From assembly GCA_902762615.1 (NCBI GenBank), contig CACWOX010000003.1, positions 1-64,000 on the forward strand: a DNA stretch of 64,000 bases, read 5' to 3'. A program made the translations under genes and the position numbers. This DNA is from an uncultured Ruminococcus sp. (GTDB taxonomy: Bacteria; Bacillota; Clostridia; Oscillospirales; Acutalibacteraceae). Below, in pieces: positions 16,941 through 25,600 of the stretch; the stretch's first letter is position 1; every line of letters begins with the position of its first letter. The notes under the pieces were generated by a model, which worked only from the letters and a program-made list of their open reading frames with translations, did not search any database and was not told the origin of the DNA.

Positions 16941-18185
16941 ATGAAAACTACCTATGATATAGATATTGCCGTGGTCGGAGGCGGCGCTTCGGGGCTTGCC
17001 GCGGCTGCGGCTGCCGGACGTGACAGCGGCGGCAGGGCGACAATCGCCCTCTTTGACGCGCAGCCGAGATGCGGCAAAAAGCTGCTTGCCACCGGAAACG
17101 GGCGCTGTAATCTGACAAATCGCTCCGCAAAGCCGGACTGCTATCACACCGACGACAAACACGCGCTCAACCGCGTATTCAGCTGTGTGAATGTCGACGA
17201 CACGCTGAGCTTCTTTGAAAACTTAGGGCTGGTCTGCCGCGAGGAGGACGAGGGGCGGATCTATCCCTCCTGCGGGCAGGCTTCGGCGGTGCTCGACCTG
17301 CTGCGGCTGGAGCTGGAGCGGCTGCATATTCCGGAGGTCTGCGGCTGCCGCGTGGAAAGCATCCGCCGCACCGCCGAGGGCTTCTCCATGAACAGTCCTC
17401 TCGGCGTGATCAAAGCCAAATCCGTTATCGTCGCATGCGGAGGCAAGGCTGCTCCCAATTTGGGCGGCGTGGACTGGGGCTATGACCTTCTCGGCTCGCT
17501 GGGACACAGTGTGACCCGACTCAATCCCGCGCTCTGTCCCATTCCCGTGGAATCGCCCCATCTCAGCTCGCTCAAAGGAATCCGCGCACATGCCAGAGCC
17601 TCGATTCGTGATGAGCGCGGCGAGATCTATTCCGACTCGGGCGAGGTGCAGTTCGGGGAAAAGGCGCTGTCCGGCATTGTGATATTCCAGCTGTCGTCGG
17701 CTGCCGCCAACCTGCGCGGCGACGGAATGTGGGTAGAGCTGGACATGCTGCCCGAACGCGACGGCGACGGGCTGACGGCGATGCTCAAGCGCCGAAGGAC
17801 GCTTCTTCCCCACCTCACTCTGGAAAATTACCTCACAGGCGTATTCAACAAGCGGGTGGGAATGTGCCTGCTCAAGCAAGCCGGCATGGCGCCGCTTTCC
17901 CGTTCGGTCGCGGAGCTGAGCGACGGCGACATACGCAGAGTAGCGGCAGTCATCAAGGGCTGGCGTTTCCCTGTCAGCGGCAGGGCGCAGTGGAACAGCG
18001 CACAGGTGACCAGCGGCGGCGTGCGGCTGTCGGAATTCGACGGACTCACCATGCAGTCGCGGCTCTGCAAGGGGCTTTATGCCGCGGGCGAGGTGCTGAA
18101 CGTCGACGGCTTCTGCGGCGGCTACAACCTGCAATGGGCGTGGAGCAGCGGCATTCTTGCCGGCAGAAGCGCCGCGGCTAAATAA
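16941..18185 (+). CDS. FAD-dependent oxidoreductase, BaiN/YhiN (HI0933-like) family
   Basis: This 414-residue flavoprotein belongs to the HI0933/YhiN family, which includes the BaiN-named clostridial proteins; its substrate is unknown. Features are the N-terminal FAD motif AVVGGGASGLAAA (about 10-22), the family signature KKLLATGNGRCNLTN (about 50-64), FFENLGL, and the C-terminal FAD-contact sequence AAGEVLNVDGFCGGYNLQWAWSSG (about 380-405). It begins 14 bases after aroK. A role in bile-acid metabolism should not be assumed from the family name. Confidence 0.88.
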   Translation: MKTTYDIDIAVVGGGASGLAAAAAAGRDSGGRATIALFDAQPRCGKKLLATGNGRCNLTNRSAKPDCYHTDDKHALNRVFSCVNVDDTLSFFENLGLVCREEDEGRIYPSCGQASAVLDLLRLELERLHIPEVCGCRVESIRRTAEGFSMNSPLGVIKAKSVIVACGGKAAPNLGGVDWGYDLLGSLGHSVTRLNPALCPIPVESPHLSSLKGIRAHARASIRDERGEIYSDSGEVQFGEKALSGIVIFQLSSAAANLRGDGMWVELDMLPERDGDGLTAMLKRRRTLLPHLTLENYLTGVFNKRVGMCLLKQAGMAPLSRSVAELSDGDIRRVAAVIKGWRFPVSGRAQWNSAQVTSGGVRLSEFDGLTMQSRLCKGLYAAGEVLNVDGFCGGYNLQWAWSSGILAGRSAAAK

Positions 18186-18208
18186 ATATTTTACCCGTAA
18201 AGGAATTA

Positions 18209-19819
18209 TTGCCAACCATGATTCAGATATCAGATATAAAAGTTCCTGTCGGGGATATGAATATCCCCTACCTGACGTCGGCTGCCGCAAAGCTGATGAA
18301 AATATCTCCCTCCGAGCTGACAAACGTCAGGCTCACCAAGAAATCCGTCGACGCACGCAAGAAGGACAACGTCCACTTCGTCTGCTCGGTGGAGTGCCGG
18401 CTCAAAAGCCCTGCCATCGAAAAGCTCGTTCTCTCGCGCAAAATCAGGAATATCTCGCAGGCGGTACCGTACAGTTACAGCGTGAAAAAGACCGCGCCTC
18501 TTCCCCATCGCCCGATTGTGGCAGGCAGCGGACCTGCGGGACTTTTTGCCGCGCTGGTGCTGGCTCTGAGCGGACAGCAGCCCATCATACTCGAACGCGG
18601 GGGCGACGTGAAAAGCCGGCGCGATTGCGTGGAGAAATATTTCGCGGGCGGGCAGCTTGACCCCGTGAGCAATATTCAGTTCGGCGAAGGCGGCGCGGGC
18701 ACCTTCTCGGACGGCAAGCTCACCACAGGCACCAAGGACAGACGCATCCGCTTCGTGCTGGAGCAATTCGTCCGTGCCGGCGCAAGCGAGGAGATTCTTT
18801 ACAACGCAAAGCCGCATGTCGGCACCGACGTTCTCATGAACGTGCTTATAAATATGCGCAGCCGCATCACCTCTTTAGGCGGCGAATACAGATTTTTCAC
18901 CCGGCTCACCGACCTGTGCGTGAGGGACGGACGGCTGCACTCCGTGACGGTCTCGCACAACGGACAGGACGAGGAATTACCCGCGGACAGCGTGATACTC
19001 GCAACGGGACATTCCGCCCGCGACACCTTTGAAATGCTCTACCGCCGAGGAATCCCCATGATCCCCAAGCCCTTCGCGGTGGGCGCGAGAATCGAGCACC
19101 CTCAGCGCATGATCAACGCCGCGCAGTACGGCGCATTTGCCGACCGTCCCGAGCTGGGCGCGGCGGATTACAAGCTCGCCGTTCATTTGCCGGACGGCAG
19201 AGGGGTCTACACCTTCTGCATGTGTCCCGGGGGCTATGTGGTAGCAGCGGCAAGCGAGCCGGAGAGCATTGCCACCAACGGCATGAGCCTCTTTGCGCGG
19301 GACGGCTCCAACGCCAACAGCGCCCTTCTGGTGGGCGTGAACACGTCGGATTTCGGCAGCGAGCACCCCTTGGCAGGCGTGGAATTCCAGCGCAGGATAG
19401 AACGCGCCGCGTTTGCCTGCACACGCAGCAGCGCTGCGCCGGCGCAGCTTGTGGGCGACTTTCTCGAGGGCAAGCCCTCTGTGAGCTTCGGAGATACGCT
19501 CCCCACCTACCGTCCCTCTGTTGCGCTCGGCGAAATAGGCTGCTGTCTGCCCGCCTTCATCACCGACTCCATGCGCACCGGCATCCTGCTCATGGACAAA
19601 AAGCTGAAGGGATTCGCTCATCACGACGCGGTTCTGACCGCGCCCGAGACCAGAAGCAGCTCTCCGGTGAGAATCCTGCGCGGAGAGGATATGCAGTCGC
19701 CGGCGGCGGCAGGTCTTTATCCCTGCGGAGAAGGCGCCGGATTTGCGGGAGGCATTATGTCGGCTGCCGTGGACGGCATGAAGTGCGCCGAAACGCTGCT
19801 CGGAATGGCTTCAAAATAA
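18209..19819 (+). CDS. Uncharacterised FAD-dependent dehydrogenase (COG2509-like)
   Basis: This 536-residue protein has an N-terminal domain of about 90 residues, an FAD dinucleotide fold starting at IVAGSGPAGLFAALVLALSG (about 102-121), FGEGGAGTFSDGKLTTGTKD (about 156-175), VILATGHSARDTF and a closing PCGEGAGFAGGIMSAAVDGMK. These features match the family related to ThiO/GidA-like flavoproteins; no substrate is known. TTG 18209 follows AAAGGA by 4 bases and ATG 18218 by 13, so the start is uncertain. It lies just after the other flavoprotein gene. Confidence 0.85.
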   Translation: MPTMIQISDIKVPVGDMNIPYLTSAAAKLMKISPSELTNVRLTKKSVDARKKDNVHFVCSVECRLKSPAIEKLVLSRKIRNISQAVPYSYSVKKTAPLPHRPIVAGSGPAGLFAALVLALSGQQPIILERGGDVKSRRDCVEKYFAGGQLDPVSNIQFGEGGAGTFSDGKLTTGTKDRRIRFVLEQFVRAGASEEILYNAKPHVGTDVLMNVLINMRSRITSLGGEYRFFTRLTDLCVRDGRLHSVTVSHNGQDEELPADSVILATGHSARDTFEMLYRRGIPMIPKPFAVGARIEHPQRMINAAQYGAFADRPELGAADYKLAVHLPDGRGVYTFCMCPGGYVVAAASEPESIATNGMSLFARDGSNANSALLVGVNTSDFGSEHPLAGVEFQRRIERAAFACTRSSAAPAQLVGDFLEGKPSVSFGDTLPTYRPSVALGEIGCCLPAFITDSMRTGILLMDKKLKGFAHHDAVLTAPETRSSSPVRILRGEDMQSPAAAGLYPCGEGAGFAGGIMSAAVDGMKCAETLLGMASK

Positions 19820-19846
19820 AATTCAAAATAAAATTCAAAATAAAAT

Positions 19847-19899
19847 AAAAAAGCGCCGACAACGGAACATTCCTTCCGAAATCGGCGCCTGTTTTTTTT
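19847..19899 (+). terminator. Rho-independent terminator after A/T repeat
   Basis: GCGCCGAcaACGGAA pairs with TTCCGAaaTCGGCGC, followed by eight T. Three copies of an AAAATTCAAAATA-like unit precede it. Confidence 0.75.
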
Positions 19900-19910
19900 A
19901 AATATTGGGT

Positions 19911-19945
19911 TTACGTGCTTACGTGCTTACGTGCTTACGTGCTTA
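19911..19945. repeat. Tandem octamer array (ACGTGCTT)n
   Basis: Four copies of the 8-base unit TTACGTGC/ACGTGCTT lie between two convergent genes. A related array (ATACGCTT-like) lies at 40217-40236. Confidence 0.9.
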
Positions 19946-19960
19946 GGGCAGCCTTTCATC

Positions 19961-21148
19961 TCACACAAGGTCGTAGGTGTAAGACTGGGATTTTGTATCG
20001 TTTTCTATGACAATACGCATCTGCATTTTGCCCGAATCATATGTTACCGTATACTGCGTGCCGTACATATTGGTGCCGAAATGCTCCTCATCTGAGGGAG
20101 CCATCGACTGCGCGGCGTCATTCAGCATAAGACCGGCATATGTGCGGTCAACGCCAAGACCGATATCATACATAGAATTAAAGGTTTTGTTAAAGGACTC
20201 GTAAAGAGAAATCTCCTTGAAACGATTGCTGTAATCCTTTTCGGCAGTTCTCACCGTACCGTCCTCCATCTTGTTGGTGCAGACCTGATGATGCACCTGA
20301 GGATCCTGATAGGTCACCGACATCTTGCCGCCCACATATTCGATAACAGCGCTGTTTCCTTCCTTGTCCGAGACAAAGAAGTGATAGGTTCCGCAGCTGA
20401 AGTCGATATCATATTCCTTGAGCAGCGTGACAGCGCTTTCAACCGTAGCGGCTCTGTCAAGCAAAAGCCTTACGGCGAGGAAGGGAGTAAGATTGACCTT
20501 GGAAGTATCGTCGCACTCGGCTACAGGACATGAGATAAGCGATACGCCAAAGAACTCCGAATTCAGTCCCTCCGATACGCAGTAGGTGGCGGCAACGGTC
20601 TGGAACGCGTTGGAATACCACTGGTCTATCGACTTGCCGGACATCATACCCACGTCAGCCATATCAACAATATTCCATGATTTGTAACCGTTTTCAGGCT
20701 TGGCGGTGACCATTACGATGGGGGTATCGTAGGAATTGCAGATGCGCCCTCTGACCTGAGCGTTTACGACCGTTCTGCTGCTGAACGCAAGCGAACCCTT
20801 TGTGACCGGATCATTCTCAGCTCCGCCCGGGAAAACGCCAGCCAGACCCTTGAAAAACTTTGCTTTGAAATACTTGATAACGGCGTCGTTGCTGTCGCAC
20901 TCCTTGGTGACCAGATCGGAATAATCAAAATTGTCGTAGTTCATGGTATAATACGGGTGGCTGCTGACCTTTTTGAGCGTCGTCAGGGCAGCCATCTCGC
21001 TTGCTCCGGCAAAGCAGAGATACACCAGCAGCGCCGCGGCGATTGTGAGTATCACCAGAATCGTCCAAAGCAGGAAGGATTTGACCTTCTGCCCAAAGGT
21101 TTTCTGTTTCAGAATAGGCACACCGCTGTCATTTAACTGAACATTCAT
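19961..21148 (-). CDS. Membrane-anchored linear-amide C-N hydrolase-like protein lacking the usual cysteine
   Basis: The 395-residue protein has one N-terminal membrane helix (about 26-47) and a predicted extracytoplasmic domain resembling the choloylglycine-hydrolase/C45 Ntn family. Matches include TAKPENGYKSWNIVDMADVG, SEGLNSEFFGVSLI, AVRLLLDRAATVESAVTLLKEYDI and GTYHFFVSDKEGNSAVIEY. In active relatives an ACSTF-like segment provides the N-terminal nucleophile cysteine, followed by GRNFD. The aligned positions here read GSLAF and GRICN, so Cys is replaced by Ser and the Arg-Asn pair is broken. It is either a pseudoenzyme or uses serine. ATG 21148 follows GGAGG. Confidence 0.7.
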   Translation of the reverse strand: MNVQLNDSGVPILKQKTFGQKVKSFLLWTILVILTIAAALLVYLCFAGASEMAALTTLKKVSSHPYYTMNYDNFDYSDLVTKECDSNDAVIKYFKAKFFKGLAGVFPGGAENDPVTKGSLAFSSRTVVNAQVRGRICNSYDTPIVMVTAKPENGYKSWNIVDMADVGMMSGKSIDQWYSNAFQTVAATYCVSEGLNSEFFGVSLISCPVAECDDTSKVNLTPFLAVRLLLDRAATVESAVTLLKEYDIDFSCGTYHFFVSDKEGNSAVIEYVGGKMSVTYQDPQVHHQVCTNKMEDGTVRTAEKDYSNRFKEISLYESFNKTFNSMYDIGLGVDRTYAGLMLNDAAQSMAPSDEEHFGTNMYGTQYTVTYDSGKMQMRIVIENDTKSQSYTYDLV

Positions 21149-21187
21149 TACAATTCCTCCATTGATTAAGTTGAATTATTCATATAT

Positions 21188-21216
21188 ATTTAACCATACT
21201 TCATTAAAATTGTCAA
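21188..21216 (-). promoter_or_regulatory. Predicted promoter of Ntn-like gene
   Basis: On the minus strand TTGACA (21216-21211), 17-base spacer, TTAAAT (21193-21188). Confidence 0.6.
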
Positions 21217-21367
21217 CAACAATATGGTCGAAATATTGATTTTTTTTTACCGATTATTATTTGACCCTGCGCTCAAGGGGCAAAATAATTTACAAATACC
21301 GTGTTGAATTAAATGCGATTGTATAATATTATGTAGATAAAAGGTTTGCAGACGGGAGGTCGATGAA

Positions 21368-21958
21368 GTGCTGCTGGGTATAACGGGACCGAGCGGAGCC
21401 GGCAAGGGCTGTGTGACGGAGATATTGGCAGGGCATGGATTTGCTGTGATCGACGCCGACCGGGTCGCGCGCGAGGTAGTGCTGCCGGGGCAGCCCGCAT
21501 TGTCGGCGTTGGCGGAGAAATTCGGCGACGACGTCATCAACCCTGACGGCAGCCTCAACCGGCGGCGGCTGGCACAGAAGGCATTTGCTTCGCAGCAGAG
21601 CACCGACTCCCTCAACGCCATCATGCTGGGCGAAATCTGCCGCCGCATGAAGGAGCTTGCGGCAGCATGCGCAAAGGAAGGCAAAAACTGTCTCTTTGAC
21701 GCTCCTCTGCTGCTGGAAGCCGGACTCAACGAGGTATGCGGCGCAAGCATAGCCGTCGTTGCGCCGAAAGATGTGCGCATTGCCCGGCTCATGCAGCGGG
21801 ACGGACTGACCGAACAGGAAATCCGCAGCCGGCTCAGCCGTCAGCACGACGATGCTTATTACACCTCACGCTGCGAATACACCATAGTGAACGACGGCGA
21901 TCTTTCCCATCTGAAAGAACAAACAGACAGAATATTATTTAATTTGAAGTTTATTTAG
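21368..21958 (+). CDS. coaE: Dephospho-CoA kinase
   Basis: It phosphorylates the ribose 3'-hydroxyl of dephospho-CoA, the last CoA synthesis step. The 196 residues carry the P-loop GPSGAGKG (about 7-14), IDADRVAREVV (about 32-42), LFDAPLLLEAG (about 111-121) and the lid segment RLSRQ. GTG 21368 has GGGAGG 8 bases upstream. A lytic transglycosylase gene follows across a repeat array. Confidence 0.94.
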   Translation: MLLGITGPSGAGKGCVTEILAGHGFAVIDADRVAREVVLPGQPALSALAEKFGDDVINPDGSLNRRRLAQKAFASQQSTDSLNAIMLGEICRRMKELAAACAKEGKNCLFDAPLLLEAGLNEVCGASIAVVAPKDVRIARLMQRDGLTEQEIRSRLSRQHDDAYYTSRCEYTIVNDGDLSHLKEQTDRILFNLKFI

Positions 21959-22002
21959 CGTGTGAAACCCCACACTCCACCTGTCAGCTGTGCTGACGTG
22001 CC

Positions 22003-22110
22003 ACACTTCAAACTTCACATTTCACACTTCACACTTCACACTTCACACTTCACACTTCACACTTCACACTTCACATTTCACACTTCACACTTCACACTTC
22101 ACATTTCACA
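22003..22110. repeat. Heptanucleotide tandem array (CACTTCA)n
   Basis: About 15 units of CACTTCA or CATTTCA are uninterrupted between coaE and the transglycosylase gene. It is preceded by GTCAGCTGTGCTGACGTGCC (21982-22001), nearly repeated at 25577-25596. The unit is not a CRISPR repeat, as there are no spacers. Confidence 0.95.
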
Positions 22111-22136
22111 CTCCGTAAGTAAGGGGGGTCGGCTAT

Positions 22137-22700
22137 ATGATAATATCCATGCAAAAATGCAAAAAGCCAATTGCGCTGCTGCTTGCGGCGGCGGTACTTG
22201 CCGGCTGCGCCTATATGGGAATAAACACCCTCAGGAAGCAGTTTTTTCCGAGGGGCTACTCGGAATACGTTGAAAAGTACTGCGGCATTTACGGCGTTGA
22301 TCCGGACCTCGCCTACGCCGTTATTCACACCGAAAGCGGGTTTGACAGCAACGCTGTCTCTCATCTCGGCGCCTGCGGGCTTATGCAGCTCATGCCCGAA
22401 ACCTTCGAGTGGCTGCGTTCAAAGGACAGCGAAGGCGCTCAGCAGTACAATGATATATTCGACCCGGAAACCAATATCCGCTACGGGCTGTGCTTTTTGT
22501 CGATCATCAGGCAGCGCTTCGGCAGCGAACAGCTGGTGATCGCGGCATATCACGCCGGAATGGGCAGGGTCAGCTCGTGGCTGGACGACGCTTCATTTTC
22601 CAGCGACGGCGTAACACTTCACACTATCCCCTTTCCCGACACCGAGCATTATGTCAAAAAGGTGGAACGCACCAAGCGGATTTATCAGACCTTGTATTAA
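22137..22700 (+). CDS. Lytic transglycosylase (SLT domain) lipoprotein
   Basis: It cleaves the glycan strands of peptidoglycan. The 187 residues start with a signal peptide ending in a lipobox (VLAGC, about 20-24), then an SLT domain: AVIHTESGFDSNAVSHLGACGLMQLMPET contains the catalytic glutamate (about residue 63) and the GLMQ motif, followed by NIRYGLCFLS and AAYHAGMGRV. AAGGGGGG is 9 bases before ATG 22137. Pairing with coaE is common in Clostridia. Confidence 0.92.
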   Translation: MIISMQKCKKPIALLLAAAVLAGCAYMGINTLRKQFFPRGYSEYVEKYCGIYGVDPDLAYAVIHTESGFDSNAVSHLGACGLMQLMPETFEWLRSKDSEGAQQYNDIFDPETNIRYGLCFLSIIRQRFGSEQLVIAAYHAGMGRVSSWLDDASFSSDGVTLHTIPFPDTEHYVKKVERTKRIYQTLY

Positions 22701-22743
22701 TTTTGTCAGGAATGTTATGAATATTTAAATAATAATTATTGTG

Positions 22744-22772
22744 TTGACAATAATAAGAATAAACGATATAAT
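22744..22772 (+). promoter_or_regulatory. Strong predicted sigma-A promoter
   Basis: TTGACA (22744-22749), 17-base spacer, TATAAT (22767-22772), both at consensus. It drives the DUF1836 gene. Confidence 0.85.
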
Positions 22773-22827
22773 CTAATTGTAAGAACCAGATTATGTCGTT
22801 TTTTATTTTAAAGGAGATGATATCGGA

Positions 22828-23409
22828 ATGGATAACGTTTCATTCTGGAACGACGAGCGAATGATCGCCTACGCCGATACCCTGTCAAGGTTCAGGCTGC
22901 CGCGATGGGAGGAAATTCCCACCCTGGGGCTGTATATGGATCAGGTGGTGACCGTGATAGATCAGGCGCTGTCCCCCCTGATAGGCTTCAATGACGAGGC
23001 GATCATCACGCCCTCCATGATCAATAATTACGTCAAGCTCGGCATGGTTCGCAAGCCCGACAAGAAAAAATACAGCCGCGAACACATCGCCAGTCTGATC
23101 GTCATTACCGTGCTCAAGCAAGCTGCCGCCATAGGAGACATCCGTCTCGGGATAGATACAGCGCTCAAAAGCGGCGACAGACAAAGCAACTATGACAGCT
23201 TCTGCGATTATGTGGAGCGTTCGGTGAAAACCGTAGTGCAAAGCGCCGTCAGCAGCGACGAAACCGTCACGCTGAATTTCACCTTTAATACCGAACACGC
23301 GTTAATTACAATGGCGGTCAGTTCCTTCGCCACTAAAATCGTCACTGCCAAAATGGTCTCCATTCTGCGGGACAATACATCCAAATCCGAGCCGGAGGAT
23401 TCAAAATAA
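22828..23409 (+). CDS. DUF1836 putative DNA-binding protein
   Basis: The 193-residue protein matches DUF1836: FRLPRWEEIPTLGLYMDQVVTVIDQAL (about 17-43), then ITPSMINNYVKLGMVRKPDKKKYSREHIASLIVITVLKQ (about 55-93), which resembles a MerR-like winged helix. The C-terminal half is predicted helical. Members are presumed regulators with unknown targets. AAAGGAG precedes the ATG. Confidence 0.85.
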   Translation: MDNVSFWNDERMIAYADTLSRFRLPRWEEIPTLGLYMDQVVTVIDQALSPLIGFNDEAIITPSMINNYVKLGMVRKPDKKKYSREHIASLIVITVLKQAAAIGDIRLGIDTALKSGDRQSNYDSFCDYVERSVKTVVQSAVSSDETVTLNFTFNTEHALITMAVSSFATKIVTAKMVSILRDNTSKSEPEDSK

Positions 23410-23479
23410 TTCCGGCTGCCACTGTATTTTGTGTGAGATTATTTATGAGAAACGAAAAACCAAAAGGAGGTTCTGCATT

Positions 23480-24337
23480 ATGAATAAGCAGAAAATTGCG
23501 ATCATGGCGGATTCCGGAACCGACGTGCCGCCGAATTACCGCGAGAAGTACGGCATTTACTGGCTGCCGCTGCTCATCAATTACTCCGACGGACAGTATC
23601 TCGACGGCGTGGATATCCAGCCGCACGAGATGTACGACAGGCTTCCGACGGAAATTCCCAAAACCTCGCTGCCCGACGGCGGCATGGTGAGAGATCTGCT
23701 CGACCGCATCAAAGCCGACGGCTATGAGAAGGTGCTTGCCGTCACCATTTCATCGGGGCTCAGCGGCACCTACAACATGATCCGTCTGACGGCGGAGGAA
23801 TACGAGGAGCTGGAAATCTCCGTGCTCGACACAAAGAATATCTCGATAGGCTCGGGACTCATTGCCATTCGCGCCGCACAGATGGTCAACGACGAGGGCA
23901 TGGAGTGGAAGGAGCTTCTGCTCAGAATAAAGCATGATGTGCCGAAATCAAAGGTATTCTTTTGCCTCGACACCCTCAAATACCTGCAAAAGGGCGGCAG
24001 AATAGGGCTTGTCTCGGCAATGCTGGGCATGTCGCTGAGCATAAAGCCCATTATCTCGTGCAATGCCGATGGCGTGTATTACACCGCCGCAAAGGCAATC
24101 GGCAGAGCGCGTTCCATACAGAAGGTGCTCGACCTGGCAAAGGAATTCGCTTCACAGGCGAGCCACAGCGAGCTTGCCGTCATGAACGGATACGCGGAGG
24201 CGGAAGGCATAGCCACCCGCAGACGTGCCGAAGCATTCATTGTGGGCGGCACAGTCACGGTCACAGGTCAGATCGGCGCCGCTCTGGGCGTTCATACGGG
24301 TCCGGGACTCATCGGCATCGGCGTGCTGCTCCGGTAA
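23480..24337 (+). CDS. DegV family fatty-acid-binding protein
   Basis: DegV (FakB-like) proteins bind a fatty acid and can present it to a fatty-acid kinase. The 285 residues begin at ATG 23480 after AAGGAGG. They carry IMADSGTDVP (about 8-17), KTSLPDGGMV where family members have TSQPSP, TISSGLSGTYN (about 93-103), a conserved DTKNISIGSGL and the KGGRI motif in YLQKGGRIG. No kinase gene is adjacent. Confidence 0.92.
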   Translation: MNKQKIAIMADSGTDVPPNYREKYGIYWLPLLINYSDGQYLDGVDIQPHEMYDRLPTEIPKTSLPDGGMVRDLLDRIKADGYEKVLAVTISSGLSGTYNMIRLTAEEYEELEISVLDTKNISIGSGLIAIRAAQMVNDEGMEWKELLLRIKHDVPKSKVFFCLDTLKYLQKGGRIGLVSAMLGMSLSIKPIISCNADGVYYTAAKAIGRARSIQKVLDLAKEFASQASHSELAVMNGYAEAEGIATRRRAEAFIVGGTVTVTGQIGAALGVHTGPGLIGIGVLLR

Positions 24338-24384
24338 GAAAAAAAGCGTGCAGCGCGCCGCGACCTAAAACGGGCTTGGGCGCA

Positions 24385-24510
24385 ACAGAAAAAATACCAT
24401 ATCAAGATATCCCTTGCCCCGAGTGGAGAAAAAGCTCGGGTATATCAATTGGCAAAGTGCCCGAATTTACGCGGCTTTTTATGTATTACAATCGGCAATC
24501 ATTATCCCCA
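24385..24510. repeat. Partial copy of dispersed intergenic repeat
   Basis: This spacer, read in reverse, resembles 30105-30215: both contain ATCAAGATA, a CTTGCCCCGAG core, a CAATTGG-like block and an ACAATCGGC end. The same CTCGGGGCAAG block recurs at 53150-53205. Confidence 0.7.
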
Positions 24511-24532
24511 AACGGAGGCGTTCATTAGTTCC

Positions 24533-25456
24533 ATGTTACACGGTTTTTCAATAGTTTTCGGTCAGGCGCTGTCGCTCTTTATCATGATAGCGGTGGGCTT
24601 CGCGCTGTACAAGGCGAAGCGGATCACTGACACAGGCGTTGCGCAGATGACCGATCTGCTGCTCTACGCGGTGACTCCCTGCGTGGTCATCAACGCCTTC
24701 AACCGTCCGTTTGACCCGACGACGGCGCTGTCCATAGCGGTATTTGCGGCGGTAAGCGCCGCGTTCCTGACGCTCTGCATATTCATAGGAATGCTGTTCT
24801 ATCGGGGCGGGGATCCTCATTCGCACGCTGTGCTGCGATTTGCAGCCGTATTTTCCAACTGCGGATTCATGGGGATTCCTCTTGCCGGAGCGGTCTGCGG
24901 CGAAATGGGCACGCTCTACGCCTCGATATTCGTGGTGCTTTTCAATCTGTTCCAGTGGACATACGGATTTGCCATGATGTCCGGCGAAAAACTCTCGCTC
25001 AGAAAGGCGGTCATCAATCCCTGCGTGCTGGGACTGCTTGCCGGTCTGCCGATCTTCCTGCTGTCGGTCAGCGTTCCCTCCCCTGTCGAAAACGCCGTGT
25101 CAATGCTTGCCGCGCTCAATTCGCCGCTTGCAATGATCGTCATTGGCACACACCTCGCCAAGACCGACCTTGTCAGCACGATCTCCGACAAACGCTGCTA
25201 TCCCGCGGCGGCGCTGCGGCTGATTCTGCTGCCGGGCGTGATAATGACCGCGGTGATCGCGATGCCGTGGCTGGACAGTTACCAGAAGCTGACGCTCGCC
25301 GTGATGTTCGGAGCGCCTGTCGCAGCCTCCTGCGCCCTGTTTTCCACCAAATTCAGCCGTGATTCGGAGCTTGCAAGCCGTCTGGTGGCAATGACCACCA
25401 TCTTCTCCATGCTAACCCTTCCGCTCCTTGTCTCCATCATCAAAGCGACCCTGTAA
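24533..25456 (+). CDS. AEC family transporter (auxin efflux carrier-like)
   Basis: The 307-residue protein has about ten membrane segments in the AEC arrangement, with SLFIMIAVGFALYKAKRITDTG and LLYAVTPCVVINAF near the N-terminus and NCGFMGIPLAGAVCG at about 108-122. Bacterial members export or import organic acids. ATG 24533 has GGAGG (24514-24518) at a longish 14 bases. Confidence 0.88.
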   Translation: MLHGFSIVFGQALSLFIMIAVGFALYKAKRITDTGVAQMTDLLLYAVTPCVVINAFNRPFDPTTALSIAVFAAVSAAFLTLCIFIGMLFYRGGDPHSHAVLRFAAVFSNCGFMGIPLAGAVCGEMGTLYASIFVVLFNLFQWTYGFAMMSGEKLSLRKAVINPCVLGLLAGLPIFLLSVSVPSPVENAVSMLAALNSPLAMIVIGTHLAKTDLVSTISDKRCYPAAALRLILLPGVIMTAVIAMPWLDSYQKLTLAVMFGAPVAASCALFSTKFSRDSELASRLVAMTTIFSMLTLPLLVSIIKATL

Positions 25457-25491
25457 ATCAAGCAGCATGGCACAGATTCACCTGTCAAATG

Positions 25492-25535
25492 AAAAAGCGG
25501 CTCCCTGTTCAAAATGTGCAGGAAGCCGCCTTTTT
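25492..25535. terminator. Bidirectional terminator, recurrent GCGGCT family
   Basis: AAAAAGCGGCTccCTG and CAGgaAGCCGCcTTTTT form a stem between convergent genes. It is one of several related hairpins (also 30051, 40167, 44757, 50810; degenerate at 42536). Confidence 0.8.
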
Positions 25536-25600
25536 GTCGTATGAAAGCCATCTTTTTCCTTACAGGCTGTTTGCGCCTGTCAGCTCTGCTGACGTGCCAC

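Noticed and set aside
22003-22110. Possible CRISPR array
   Set aside because: Units are contiguous 7-mers with no spacers and there are no cas genes.
21962-22273. Frame encoding a His/Ser/Thr-rich heptapeptide repeat
   Set aside because: It is translation of the CACTTCA tandem array and overlaps the start of the transglycosylase gene.
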